NCBI GenBank assembly: GCA_039105265.1
Contig: JAPFFF010000010.1
Coordinates: forward strand, 3,224,001 to 3,288,000
DNA length: 64,000 nucleotides
DNA from: Tritrichomonas musculus
Lineage: Eukaryota; Parabasalia; Tritrichomonadida; Tritrichomonadidae
Reading direction: 5' to 3'
Shown: positions 12,995-22,776 of the stretch, piece by piece
How the letters are laid out: each line of letters begins with the position of its first letter
Position numbering within the stretch: the stretch's first letter is position 1
The notes under the pieces: model-generated
Database searches by the model: none
The model's input: the letters and a program-made list of their open reading frames with translations, nothing else
Told to the model about the DNA's origin: nothing
Position numbers and translations under genes: made by a program

Positions 12995-13067
12995 GGGACT
13001 TTAGCTCACCTGGGAGAGCGTACGACTGAAGATCGTAAGGTACGTGGTTCGAGTCCGCGAAGTCCCA
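12995..13067 (+). tRNA. tRNA-Phe (GAA), copy 4
   Basis: Same 73-base gene. The TTTA run after it is expanded as in unit 5 and unlike units 1-3. Confidence 0.97.
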
Positions 13068-13501
13068 AAATATATTTTTTATTTATTTATTTATTTATTT
13101 TTGTCGAAAATCAAAATGATTTTAAAATTTATAAATAAGAAATATAAAGTTTTCTTTTTTGTTTTTGTTTTCCATATATATTTATATTTATGTTAACACG
13201 TATGCTGAAGAAACTGTCAATAAAAATAAAAAAATTGTTTTCATTTGAAATCAATTGAGTAATACATTTGAAATAAAAATAAGAATAAAAATGAAATTTA
13301 TATCAATTTAAAAGATAAAGAGTTATATTTTAATAATTGTTATAAAATTGATTAAATGATAAGTGAAGATTGTCATAAAAATACATGACAAAACAAGACA
13401 AGACAAAATAAAATTTATATATAATAAAGATAATAGGAAAAACAGTTAAAGTAATATAAGAAATGATATAAGTTTAAGAGTGAAGAATAGAATAATTTGT
13501 T

Positions 13502-13618
13502 GAAGCGGCCATACCCGGCTGGATACATCCAGCTCCATTCCGAACCTGGAAATTAAGCAGTCGCGGGCTGCATCAGTACTGGGCTGGGTGACTTCCCGGG
13601 AACGTGTAGTGTCGCTTC
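13502..13618 (+). rRNA. 5S rRNA, unit 4 copy A
   Basis: Intact 5S. The upstream box is the variant GAATAGAATAATTTGTT, shared with unit 5 copy A. Confidence 0.96.
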
Positions 13619-13775
13619 CTTTTTTTTCTTTTATAATATATATATATAATAGAAGAACACAAATATATTTTTGTTAATTTTATCAAAGCTACATTTTAAA
13701 AATCATTAAAAAAAAGCGGTTATAATAATATGCTAAATGATATAATTTTAAGAATGGAGAATAGACTAATTTATT

Positions 13776-13892
13776 GAAGCGGCCATACCCGGCTGGATAC
13801 ATCCAGCTCCATTCCGAACCTGGAAATTAAGCAGTCGCGGGCTGCATCAGTACTGGGCTGGGTGACTTCCCGGGAACGTGTAGTGTCGCTTC
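13776..13892 (+). rRNA. 5S rRNA, unit 4 copy B
   Basis: Intact 5S with the standard upstream box GAATAGACTAATTTATT and a T-run terminator. Confidence 0.96.
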
Positions 13893-14304
13893 CTTTTTTT
13901 CTTTTCTTTTTATTAATAATATATTATATATATCTTTATATGTTTCACTTATGGTGTTGCTTCTCTAATTTATTTTTTTTTCGAAATGATTTTTTTTGTT
14001 ATTTGTTTTTAGGTAAAAAACATCATTAATTATTATATGTATTCAATTTTTGGAATTATTTATGTGAAAATTTTCTAAATTGATTGACTATTTATCGAAG
14101 AAAATAGATATGTGTTTTGACTATTTATCGTCATAAAAATATTGAATGAATTCCTCTCAATCATTTTCAATATATTTGAATGATTTTCTCTCAATTTTGA
14201 TTCTCCCGACCATTTAACATTTGTGAGAATGTATACAATTTTGAATGATACTAAGAAAAATGTAAATTTTAAAAATCATTTTTTTTATTTGAAACACAAA
14301 ACAA

Positions 14305-16272
14305 ATGTCAGCAGTCGGAATTGATCTTGGTACTACTTATTCATGCGTTGGTGTCTTTCGCCACAACAGAGTAGATATCATTGCAAACGATATGGGTAAT
14401 CGTACAACACCATCTTATGTCGCTTTTACAGATGAAGAACGTCTTGTCGGTGATGCAGCAAAGAACCAAGCAGCCATGAATCCAACAAACACAGTATTCG
14501 ATGCAAAACGTATGATTGGGCGTAAGTTTTCAGATCCAATTGTTCAAAAAGATATGCAACACTGGCCATTCAAAGTTGTTCGTGGAGACGCAGACAGGCC
14601 ACGAATTCAAGTCCAATGGAAAGGTGAGACAAAGCAATTTTATCCAGAAGAAATTTCAGCTATGGTTTTAGGTAAAATGAAAGAAGTCGCAGAAACGCAA
14701 TTAACAGAAAAAGTTACAGATGCAGTTGTTACAGTTCCTGCTTATTTCAACGATGGACAACGTCAAGCTACTAAAGATGCAGGTGTAATTGCAGGATTAA
14801 ATGTTCTTCGTATTATCAATGAACCAACAGCAGCAGCAATTGCATTCGGATTAAATGAGAAATCAGACAAAGAACGTCATGTTCTTATCTTCGATCTTGG
14901 AGGTGGTACATTCGATGTTTCACTTCTTGATATTGATGGAGGTATGTTTGAAGTTAAAGCAACAGCAGGAGACACTCACCTTGGAGGTGAAGACTTTGAT
15001 AGCAGAATGGTTAACTACTTTGCAGATCGTTTCCAAAAGAAATTCAAATGCGATCTTCGTCAGTCACCACGTGCACTAAGAACACTTCGTACAGCATGTG
15101 AACGTGCTAAGAGAACATTATCAACAGCAACTACAGCTTCAATCATTTGTGATTCGCTTTATGAAGGACACGATTTCATGGATAACATTTCACGTGCTAT
15201 GTTTGAAAACTTGAATGATGAATTATTCCGTTCAACAATGAATCCAGTTGCACAAGTTTTGAAGGATGCAAATATGTCAAAGAGTGATGTTACAGATATT
15301 GTTCTTGTTGGAGGTTCATCCAGAATTCCACGTGTTCAACAATTGCTTCAAGATTTCTTCAATGGCAAACAACCATGCCGTGGAGTTGACCCAGATGAAG
15401 CTGTTGCATATGGTGCCGCAGTTCAAGCAGCAATCATCAAAGGAGACACATCAGAAGCAGTCAAAGACATCCTTCTTCTTGATGTTGCACCACTTTCACT
15501 TGGTATTGAAACAGCAGGAGAAATCATGACAGTTTTGATTCCTCGTAACACTACAATTCCATCCAAGAAATCACAAGTTTTCACAACATTCAGTGACAAC
15601 CAACCAGCAGTTACAATCAAAGTTTATGAAGGAGAACGTTCAAGGACACGAGATAACAATCTTCTTGGTACATTTGATTTAACAGGAATTCCTCCAGCGC
15701 CACGTGGAGTTCCACAAATAGAAGTTACCTTTGATGTCAACGCCGATGGTATTATGAATGTTTCAGCGCAAGATAAATCTACTGGAAATGTTAAGAAGAT
15801 CACGATTAAGAATGAGAAAGGACGTCTTTCACAATCCGATATCGATAAGATGGTTGCAGATGCCGAGAAATTCAAAGCACAAGATGAAGAAGTTCGTAAG
15901 AAAGTTGAAGCCAAGAATGCACTTGAAGGATATTGCTTTGGAGTTCGTAACTCATTATCGAACGAACAATTTGCGAATGCCATTCCACAGACAGATAAGG
16001 ACACTATCAACAAAGAAATCAACGACACGCTTGCGTGGGTTGATGCACATCAAGATGCTGAAGTTTCAGAATTTGAAAGCAAACAAAAAGAACTTGAAAG
16101 CAAATTGATGCCAATCATGCAACGCGCATATCAAGGAGCAGCACCAGGAGGATCCGGAGCAGGAGGTCCAGGTGGAATGCCAGGCGGAATTGATCCAAAT
16201 ATGTTCAACCAAGGTGGCTCAGGTGGAACATCAGGAGGACACAGTGGACCACGTGTTGAAGAAGTCGATTAA
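14305..16272 (+). CDS. hsp70: Cytosolic heat-shock protein Hsp70, copy 5 (A420S)
   Basis: A 655-residue Hsp70 with the same ATPase signatures and EEVD tail. It differs from the other four copies by Ala420 to Ser (GCC to TCC at 15562) in the substrate-binding domain and by several silent changes (for example in the GVIAG, TGN, GYC and GAGG codons). The change is conservative, so the protein should be functional. It is the most divergent copy and lies at the edge of the array, where homogenisation is expected to be weakest. Confidence 0.98.
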   Translation: MSAVGIDLGTTYSCVGVFRHNRVDIIANDMGNRTTPSYVAFTDEERLVGDAAKNQAAMNPTNTVFDAKRMIGRKFSDPIVQKDMQHWPFKVVRGDADRPRIQVQWKGETKQFYPEEISAMVLGKMKEVAETQLTEKVTDAVVTVPAYFNDGQRQATKDAGVIAGLNVLRIINEPTAAAIAFGLNEKSDKERHVLIFDLGGGTFDVSLLDIDGGMFEVKATAGDTHLGGEDFDSRMVNYFADRFQKKFKCDLRQSPRALRTLRTACERAKRTLSTATTASIICDSLYEGHDFMDNISRAMFENLNDELFRSTMNPVAQVLKDANMSKSDVTDIVLVGGSSRIPRVQQLLQDFFNGKQPCRGVDPDEAVAYGAAVQAAIIKGDTSEAVKDILLLDVAPLSLGIETAGEIMTVLIPRNTTIPSKKSQVFTTFSDNQPAVTIKVYEGERSRTRDNNLLGTFDLTGIPPAPRGVPQIEVTFDVNADGIMNVSAQDKSTGNVKKITIKNEKGRLSQSDIDKMVADAEKFKAQDEEVRKKVEAKNALEGYCFGVRNSLSNEQFANAIPQTDKDTINKEINDTLAWVDAHQDAEVSEFESKQKELESKLMPIMQRAYQGAAPGGSGAGGPGGMPGGIDPNMFNQGGSGGTSGGHSGPRVEEVD

Positions 16273-16534
16273 ATTCCTATGTAATTGAATTTTTTTTTAA
16301 CTTAATTCAACAAAATTGCAAAAACAAATTGTAAATTAATAAAAGCATGTTAATATTTTATTTTAAAATTAATCAAATATTCTTTTATTATTTTAAAACT
16401 AACTCATTTCTATTATGAAAGTAAATCAGAGAATGATAGCATTTAAAAGAAAAGAGTGACATTTTTTTATTATTATTATTATTGTCAAATGCCAGAATAA
16501 AATTAAATAAATGTAATTAATTAAGAACATTAGC

Positions 16535-16607
16535 GGGACTTTAGCTCACCTGGGAGAGCGTACGACTGAAGATCGTAAGGTACGTGGTTCGAGTCCGCGA
16601 AGTCCCA
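16535..16607 (+). tRNA. tRNA-Phe (GAA), copy 5
   Basis: Same 73-base gene as the other copies. Confidence 0.97.
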
Positions 16608-17055
16608 AAATATATTTTTTATTTATTTATTTATTTATTTTTGTCGAAAATCAAAATGATTTTAAAATTTATAAATAAGAAATATAAAGTTTTCTTTTTT
16701 GTTTTTGTTTTTGTTTTTTGTTTTCCATATATATTTATATTTATGTTAACACGTATGCTGAAGAAACTGTCAATAAAAATAAAAAAAATTGTTTTCCTTT
16801 GAAATCAATTGAGTAATACATTTGAGATAAGAATAAGAATAGAAATGAAATTTATATCAATTTAAAAGATAAAGAGTTATATTTTAATAATTGTTATAAA
16901 ATTGATTAAATGATAAGTGAAGATTGTCATAAAAATACATGACAAAACAAGACAAGACAAAATAAAATTTATATATAATAAAGATAATAGGAAAAACAGT
17001 TAAAGTAATATAAGAAATGATATAAGTTTAAGAGTGAAGAATAGAATAATTTGTT

Positions 17056-17172
17056 GAAGCGGCCATACCCGGCTGGATACATCCAGCTCCATTCCGAACC
17101 TGGAAATTAAGCAGTCGCGGGCTGCATCAGTACTGGGCTGGGTGACTTCCCGGGAACGTGTAGTGTCGCTTC
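17056..17172 (+). rRNA. 5S rRNA, unit 5 copy A
   Basis: Intact 5S with the variant upstream box GAATAGAATAATTTGTT and a T-run terminator. Confidence 0.96.
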
Positions 17173-17329
17173 CTTTTTTTTCTTTTATAATATATATATA
17201 TAATAGAAGAACACAAATATATTTTTGTTAATTTTATCAAAGCTACATTTTAAAAATCATTAAAAAAAAGCGGTTATAATAATATTCTAAATGATATAAT
17301 TTTAAGAATGGAGAATAGACTAATTTATT

Positions 17330-17446
17330 GAAGCGGCCATACCCGGCTGGATACATCCAGCTCCATTCCGAACCTGGAAATTAAGCAGTCGCGGGCTGCA
17401 TCAGTACTGGGCTGGGTGACTTCCCGGGAACGTGTAGTGTCGCTTC
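17330..17446 (+). rRNA. 5S rRNA, unit 5 copy B
   Basis: Intact 5S with the standard upstream box. The T run after it is slightly shorter than elsewhere and is followed by the copy-A type spacer. Confidence 0.96.
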
Positions 17447-17607
17447 CTTTTTTCTTTTCTTTTATAATATATATATATAATAGAAGAACACAAATATATT
17501 TTTGTTAATTTTATCAAAGCTACATTTTAAAAATCATTAAAAAAAAAGCGGTTATAATAATATGCTAAATGATATAATTTTAAGAATGGAGAATAGACTA
17601 ATTTATT

Positions 17608-17724
17608 GAAGCGGCCATACCCGGCTGGATACATCCAGCTCCATTCCGAACCTGGAAATTAAGCAGTCGCGGGCTGCATCAGTACTGGGCTGGGTGACTT
17701 CCCGGGAACGTGTAGTGTCGCTTC
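17608..17724 (+). rRNA. 5S rRNA, unit 5 copy C
   Basis: Intact 5S. It belongs to the local expansion of the 5S plus spacer module (periods 278 and 277) that is absent from the other units. Confidence 0.96.
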
Positions 17725-17884
17725 CTTTTTTCTTTTCTTTTATAATATATATATATAATAGAAGAACACAAATATATTTTTGTTAATTTTATCAAAGCTA
17801 CATTTTAAAAATCATTAAAAAAAAGCGGTTATAATAATATTCTAAATGATATAATTTTAAGAATGGAGAATAGACTAATTTATT

Positions 17885-18001
17885 GAAGCGGCCATACCCG
17901 GCTGGATACATCCAGCTCCATTCCGAACCTGGAAATTAAGCAGTCGCGGGCTGCATCAGTACTGGGCTGGGTGACTTCCTGGGAACGTGTAGTGTCGCTT
18001 C
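17885..18001 (+). rRNA. 5S rRNA, unit 5 copy D, one base change
   Basis: 5S gene with one visible substitution in the 3' half: CTTCCTGGG instead of the CTTCCCGGG of the other ten copies. This C to U change would weaken or wobble one pair of a helix. It is the outermost copy, next to the LINE junction. Confidence 0.94.
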
Positions 18002-18029
18002 CTTTTTTTCTTTTATTATTTAATAATAT

Positions 18030-18081
18030 ATGCTTCATTTAATATTGACTCTCTAAGTTATTTTTTTGTTTTTTTCGAAAT
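18030..18081 (+). repeat. Truncated sixth unit (hsp70 leader start)
   Basis: About 50 bases align imperfectly with the first bases of the other units, including the T run followed by TCGAAAT. Homology stops there and LINE-derived sequence begins. This marks the right-hand junction of the array. Confidence 0.6.
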
Positions 18082-19062
18082 ACATCATGAGACAAAAGTT
18101 TAATATTAATTCTAATAAGAAAGTTCCTTGTTTCATCAAGAGCCTTAGAAAAGAAAGTTGGAAAACCAAACTCTCGTGCAATTCCTTTCATCTACATTCA
18201 TTTGCTTCACTCAAAGAGAATCCGCTTTCAAATTATTTCTTATTGCGTCAATTCAATCCTCCTACGGACATTCTTTTCAAATTTGTTCTCAAAGGTCTTT
18301 TAAATTACCTTGGTACTCCAGAGATTGATGAATTATTTAGAAATGTTTCACATGCACCTTGTCCTTCTTGTTTGAACCATGGCCACAATCACATTCAAAG
18401 TCTCAAACACATTCTAAATGGTTGCGTCTCCAGATACAGGCAATATACAGAAAGACATAACAGACTTCAATTCATTATTCTTGAATATATAAGAATTTTG
18501 TCTGATGTTGAAGATATTTATTGTGATCGTTCTATCCAAATGGATGGATTGCCAGATAACTTAAGACTTCTCAGACCGGATATTGTAGTCTGGCATAACA
18601 ATCGAAACAAATGCACTTTGTTTGAAATCAATGTTCCTCACGCTTATACCAATTGGGGTGATGACTCACTAAAGAAAGTATGCGTTCACAAACTGAACAA
18701 GTACAGAGAACTGATGGAATTTCTCAGAAGCAGGAATATCGAAGTACAGATTTATCCTGTTATTGTCTCTTGGTGCTGTATACAAAGACACTATCTCAGG
18801 CCTAAACAAAGTTTTTACTCAGAGGTCAAAATGCAAAACTCTGATTAAACTGCTCTCTATCAAACATATCATGCTGGCCTAAATCCTTTATAATATCAAC
18901 ATCAAAAATTGAGGAAGTTATCATATCTCTCGAAAAACCAAAACATTTTGACAATGAATACAATAATAAAATACCAACTGTTTTAGGGCTTCTCCCAGAT
19001 ATCAGATGCAAATTGAAAATAAGAAGTTCTTATAATAAAGTTTTTTTGATAAAAAAAAAAAA
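18082..19062 (+). mobile_element. 5'-truncated LINE (R2/CRE-like) tail
   Basis: Starts abruptly at the end of homology with the hsp70 leader and carries only the C-terminal part of a LINE protein. A 12-base A run at 19051-19062 may be its 3' end. Alternatively the element could extend to the 42-base A run at 19572-19613. No reverse transcriptase domain is left in the window. 5' truncation and a 3' A run are typical of target-primed reverse transcription. Confidence 0.6.
18087..18848 (+). CDS. LINE protein C-terminus: zinc knuckle and restriction-like endonuclease
   Basis: A 253-residue frame from the ATG at 18087; the open frame extends a few codons further upstream without an ATG. A CCHC knuckle (C92, C95, H108, C113; CPSC...HIL..C) is followed by R123-H-N and a PD-(D/E)XK-type core: RPD at 163-165, E180 in LFEINVP, and K202/K205. 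This order (CCHC, RHN, RPD..E..K) is the C-terminus of non-LTR retrotransposons of the R2/R4/CRE/NeSL type, whose nuclease nicks the target site. The upstream reverse transcriptase is missing, so the fragment cannot move on its own. The ATG is probably just an internal Met. Sequence similarity searching would settle the clade. Confidence 0.7.
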   Translation: MRQKFNINSNKKVPCFIKSLRKESWKTKLSCNSFHLHSFASLKENPLSNYFLLRQFNPPTDILFKFVLKGLLNYLGTPEIDELFRNVSHAPCPSCLNHGHNHIQSLKHILNGCVSRYRQYTERHNRLQFIILEYIRILSDVEDIYCDRSIQMDGLPDNLRLLRPDIVVWHNNRNKCTLFEINVPHAYTNWGDDSLKKVCVHKLNKYRELMEFLRSRNIEVQIYPVIVSWCCIQRHYLRPKQSFYSEVKMQNSD

Positions 19063-19570
19063 GACAGGCTAAATACCTGGAAATATAGAGTAACTTAATC
19101 ATGGCATCAGCAGTAAGAATTAGTTGGAGGTTCTCTTCAATACACATCAATAAATTCGGGATAAGTATTGATCACGGCATGAGTATTGACATCACATATC
19201 AAAATATATTTTTTTTTTTTGAATTTTATAAATCTTTTAATCTCAAAACTGGAGACAGCATTGAATCAACATTTGAATTTTATAAGGGCAGCAATGGAAA
19301 AAGACTTGATTCACTTGTTCTATATGAAATTACAGTCTTGATCAATCATTATTACAATGTTACACAATTATAAAACTTTAAAAAGATCGTCAACTACTTT
19401 TTCTTTGGATGAAATCATCCTGGAAGTAGAAGTTAGCCAGAGTCATAATCATCGCAAATATATAGAATATAATGACAAGCATTTTAATATCTATGTAAAA
19501 GTGACAAAGTTTAAAGACTTTTACCAAAGAAATAAACGGGCAATGCAATTAACAATACGTGCTTAAAATA

Positions 19571-19613
<43 letters not shown>
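19063..19613 (+). other. Unidentified fragment ending in a 42-base A run
   Basis: Two short overlapping + strand frames (19101-19373, ATG start, 90 codons; and 19357-19566, 69 codons) are not recognised. A run of 42 A at 19572-19613 follows the second stop by a few bases, which looks like the tail of a retrotransposed copy. Whether this belongs to the LINE or is a separate insertion cannot be decided here. Confidence 0.4.
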
Positions 19614-19616
<3 letters not shown>

Positions 19617-19637
19617 TTGACAATCATGGTTAACAAA

Positions 19638-21010
19638 TTAAGAAAACAGAGCGATTTGGTTGTCGATATTTTCAACTAGTATATTATATTCCAACTGGTT
19701 TAGTATAGATCTCCATTGTTTGTTAATGAGTTTGTGATAGATTAACTCTTTTCGAAGCAACTTAAAAAGATAGTTAAGGTATTTGCCAATATATTCTTCA
19801 CTAACAGCATTGTTATCTATGTAAAACGTTGTCTCTAATCGTAACAAACCTGTTTCCAAGCTATCGTTTATACTATTCCTAAATTGCTCATCTGGTTTGT
19901 ATAACCAATTTGATATTTGGCTTCCAATCTTACCTTCTACACTAGGTCTCGGATAGATTAAAGAAGCTTATTATAGAAATTATATCGAATTCTTAAGCAA
20001 TTATTGATATGGATGAAGGCAAAGCAGTTCTTCCCAGCTAGTTTGTTGTTATCAATTATTACTTAGTCTCATTCATTTTTAGTTCTTTCTATCACATAAT
20101 CCATGAATTCTTCTTTGCCAATAACACCAGTAAAGTCATGGGCAAAATCGAAATGGTAAATTTAGATACGTTTTTCTTTAAAGGTTTAAATAGCTTTTTC
20201 GTTAGCAATTAATGCGACCTTAATGTATTGTTAAAAAAACTCATCTTTTTTTTTTTTTTTTTTTTTTTGATGAATGTTGACTTAAACATTAACAATATGC
20301 TCAGCTAGTACTCTTTTAATATTGGCTATATACTCAGCAAGGAATTCGCTAAGAACTATCTTTTTGGTATTATCACTAATTGAAACTAGGAAATAGAGTA
20401 TAATGTTAATGCACAATCATTCCACTTAATACTTTTTAGAGGATATTTGGTAGTAGATCCTGCCGTTTAATCTATTTTATAGATGTCGTTACTGTTAATG
20501 CTCTAGGTGAGGATATAAAACATGGTCTAAGGACCAGCCTTCTTGTGTTGTACGTGGTTTAATGGGATTTTCATAGACTACTTACTAATGTCTGTTAGAC
20601 GAATCTCTTTCCTCCTGTGGAAATCTAGTCTTGGCAATTCTATTTGGTTTCCAGTAAAAAAGTTAAGTGCACAGATGTTCTTGTGCTAGTTTAATGTCTT
20701 AGATGCCTTGTGAATCGTGCCAAAAATAGTTGGATGCCTTGTGAATCGTTAATTAATAGACCTTGCCTGCAGATGATTCTACGCAAGTAGTATTTCAAGA
20801 GGACCCATGACTTGCCAATCTTACTATCTTACACTAGTTCGTTTAAGGAATGTGTGATGACTTTGAGATATAATTTGTTTGATGTCATTGTGCATAGCAT
20901 TTTTGGTGGTATTGACACAGTTGAAATCATAATGATGAATGTACTAGTTAGTAGTCTTTTGGGACTTCTCTTTACCTGCTATTTTAATTCCAAAAGCCAA
21001 TGCTTGTAGA
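19638..21010 (-). mobile_element. Decayed, possibly virus-like element
   Basis: Read on the minus strand, several short stretches look protein-like. The clearest lies at 19638-19950, in a charged region rich in Leu, Glu and Tyr. The whole is broken by many changes and clearly not functional. The style suggests a replication-type protein of a large DNA virus or Polinton/Maverick-like element, but no family is firmly recognised. It contains a 23-base T run near 20246. It looks older than the neighbouring array. Confidence 0.3.
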
Positions 21011-21390
21011 AACAAAGCAGTATATGAAGTATTCAATAAGAATAATGAAAATTCAATAAAGGTAATACAAGAAAAATTTGTTTTAAATTTCAAAATATTT
21101 CATACTTGTAAATTTTCTGGATCTAATATAAGAAAAAAACATTAAAATAGTGAAATAATTAAAAATCAAGTAAATTTACGTATTTTCTTTCTTTTTTTTT
21201 TTTTGGCGATTTTTAAGAGCAATTCACAAATTAACAAAAGATATATACCAATATCTTAAAATTTTATTTTAGAAAAATGAAATAAATACAATATTTAGCA
21301 TTTTCATCATGTTTAATGATATTAAAAAAGATTTGATAAAAATCTATAGAAGAGATTATTGGTGGAACATGCTTTTTAAAAAACAGATTA

Positions 21391-21404
21391 TTTTGGCGGG
21401 ATTT
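21391..21404 (+). promoter_or_regulatory. E2F-like motif
   Basis: TTTTGGCGGGATTT resembles the E2F/DP site TTTSGCGS. It is a GC-rich island inside very AT-rich spacer. A second, inverted copy lies 157 bases downstream. The distance to the next gene start (22777) is large, so function is uncertain. Confidence 0.3.
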
Positions 21405-21560
21405 CAAATTGTATAAAATATGCGATATGAAAACAAATATTTATTTTTTTGTGCTTTGATGAATTATTGATGATTAAAGTTTATTATCGTTTGTTATTTT
21501 TTTTTGATTTTTTTTAATAAATAGATACATTTTACTATTCTCTTTATCATGTGAAGTAAT

Positions 21561-21572
21561 TTTTTTCCCGCC
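21561..21572 (-). promoter_or_regulatory. E2F-like motif, inverted
   Basis: TTTTTTCCCGCC on the + strand reads GGCGGGAAAAAA on the minus strand, an E2F-like core. It is paired with the motif at 21391. Confidence 0.3.
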
Positions 21573-22776
21573 AATTATAACATCACAACTTTAAAAGTAA
21601 GTTCTATCCCATTATAACATACAATATTTAGTCTCCGACCTTTCTCATCCAAAAATCACTGCTGCATACATCTTTTTTAATGATAATTTTCATTTTCAAC
21701 TTGATCATGTTTAATTATCATTAAAATAGTATCCAAATTATTATTTACGCTCTTTTCAATGCTTTTAAAAGCTTTTTCCCTGCTCATTAATCTTATTTGG
21801 CCCTAATATTTAAAAAAATATTTAGTTACATAATAATTGTAATTGACATTGATCACTGTGCTTTATTTTTATGGAACATTGAAGATTTGTTTCTGAGAGT
21901 TAACATTCCACATTTTTCTTTTTTTGAAATAGCAAACCTTAAGCATAAGTCCACTTTTAATATTTTACATTCAATCAATAAAAATTAAAATTTTGGTATT
22001 ACTTTGATTAACTTTTTATTTAATAAAAGTAAACTTGTTTTTTTTTTTTTTTTTTTTTTTTGTATTTTGCTATATTCACTTTTAACTTTTTTCAAATTCA
22101 AATTAATTATTATAACCAAAAAAAAGAAATATAAGGTGATAAAATACACATTATTTTAAGTGTTAAGTCACCATTTTATAATTATTGATGATTTAAAAAA
22201 AATCAGGAAGTAAATTTCTATTTTATTTATATTTTTAACTTACATAAGTTATTATGAACTCAATACTTTTAGACGTAGCAAATAAAAATAATACAGTTGT
22301 TGATTCCATTAAAACTATTTTTAAATAAAATGCATTATATTTAATTTTGGTTATCTTGAATGAATTTTTTTTTGCTAAAAATTTGGAGAAAGTGACTATG
22401 ATAATTTACTCGACATAAGTAGATATATCATTTGGTAAAATTGGTAACAAAATTAATTTATAAACTCATTCCAAATCCAATTCTTTCGTAATTTTTTTTT
22501 TTTTCAATTTGTAATTGAATTCTTTTGTTATTTAATTTTCTTCTTATCTTTATGAGATAATTAATATCTCTAGATTTACCTTACAATTAACATAAAAACA
22601 TATTTTTTTAACTATTTCTTTCAATTTTTAAAGAAATTTAATTTTTCCTTAAAAGATATTCCCATGTTAATTTCACTAATTCAAATATTTAATTGGAATT
22701 TCAATATTTACGATGCAAATTTGATAGATCCTCTTCAAAAAATTGAGAACATAGCCAGTATTTCTAATATATCTGA

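Larger units (their letters stand above)
10398..13939 (+). repeat. Tandem unit 4, mosaic of two unit types
   Basis: 3542 bases. The leader (one extra T in a T run) and hsp70 match units 1-3. Everything after the tRNA-Phe gene matches unit 5: the expanded TTTA run, a short deletion before the first 5S, and the altered 5S upstream box (GAATAGAATAATTTGTT). The type switch lies near the tRNA gene. Confidence 0.9.
13940..18029 (+). repeat. Tandem unit 5, long form with four 5S genes
   Basis: 4090 bases. It has the most divergent hsp70 of the set (one amino-acid change plus several silent ones) and four 5S genes at periods of about 274, 278 and 277 bases. It is the last complete unit before the array is interrupted. 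Confidence 0.93.
21011..22776. other. AT-rich spacer, no gene seen
   Basis: No convincing gene. Contains a T run near 22039-22060 and two E2F-like words in opposite orientation (21391-21404 and 21561-21572). A 63-codon frame at 21797 is AT-driven and not supported. Confidence 0.6.

Noticed and set aside
16584-16802. A 72-codon frame starting inside tRNA-Phe copy 5
   Set aside because: Overlaps a tRNA and runs through T/A-rich spacer; not kept in units 1-4.
1-18029. CRISPR-like or bacterial repeat array
   Set aside because: The repeats are whole genes in multi-kilobase units with eukaryotic 5S, tRNA and hsp70; there are no short spaced direct repeats.
18826-19011. 61-codon minus-strand frame next to the LINE
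   Set aside because: No recognisable feature; overlaps the end of the LINE frame.
21797-21988. 63-codon + strand frame in spacer
   Set aside because: Composition follows the AT-rich background, with no homology cue and no conserved context.
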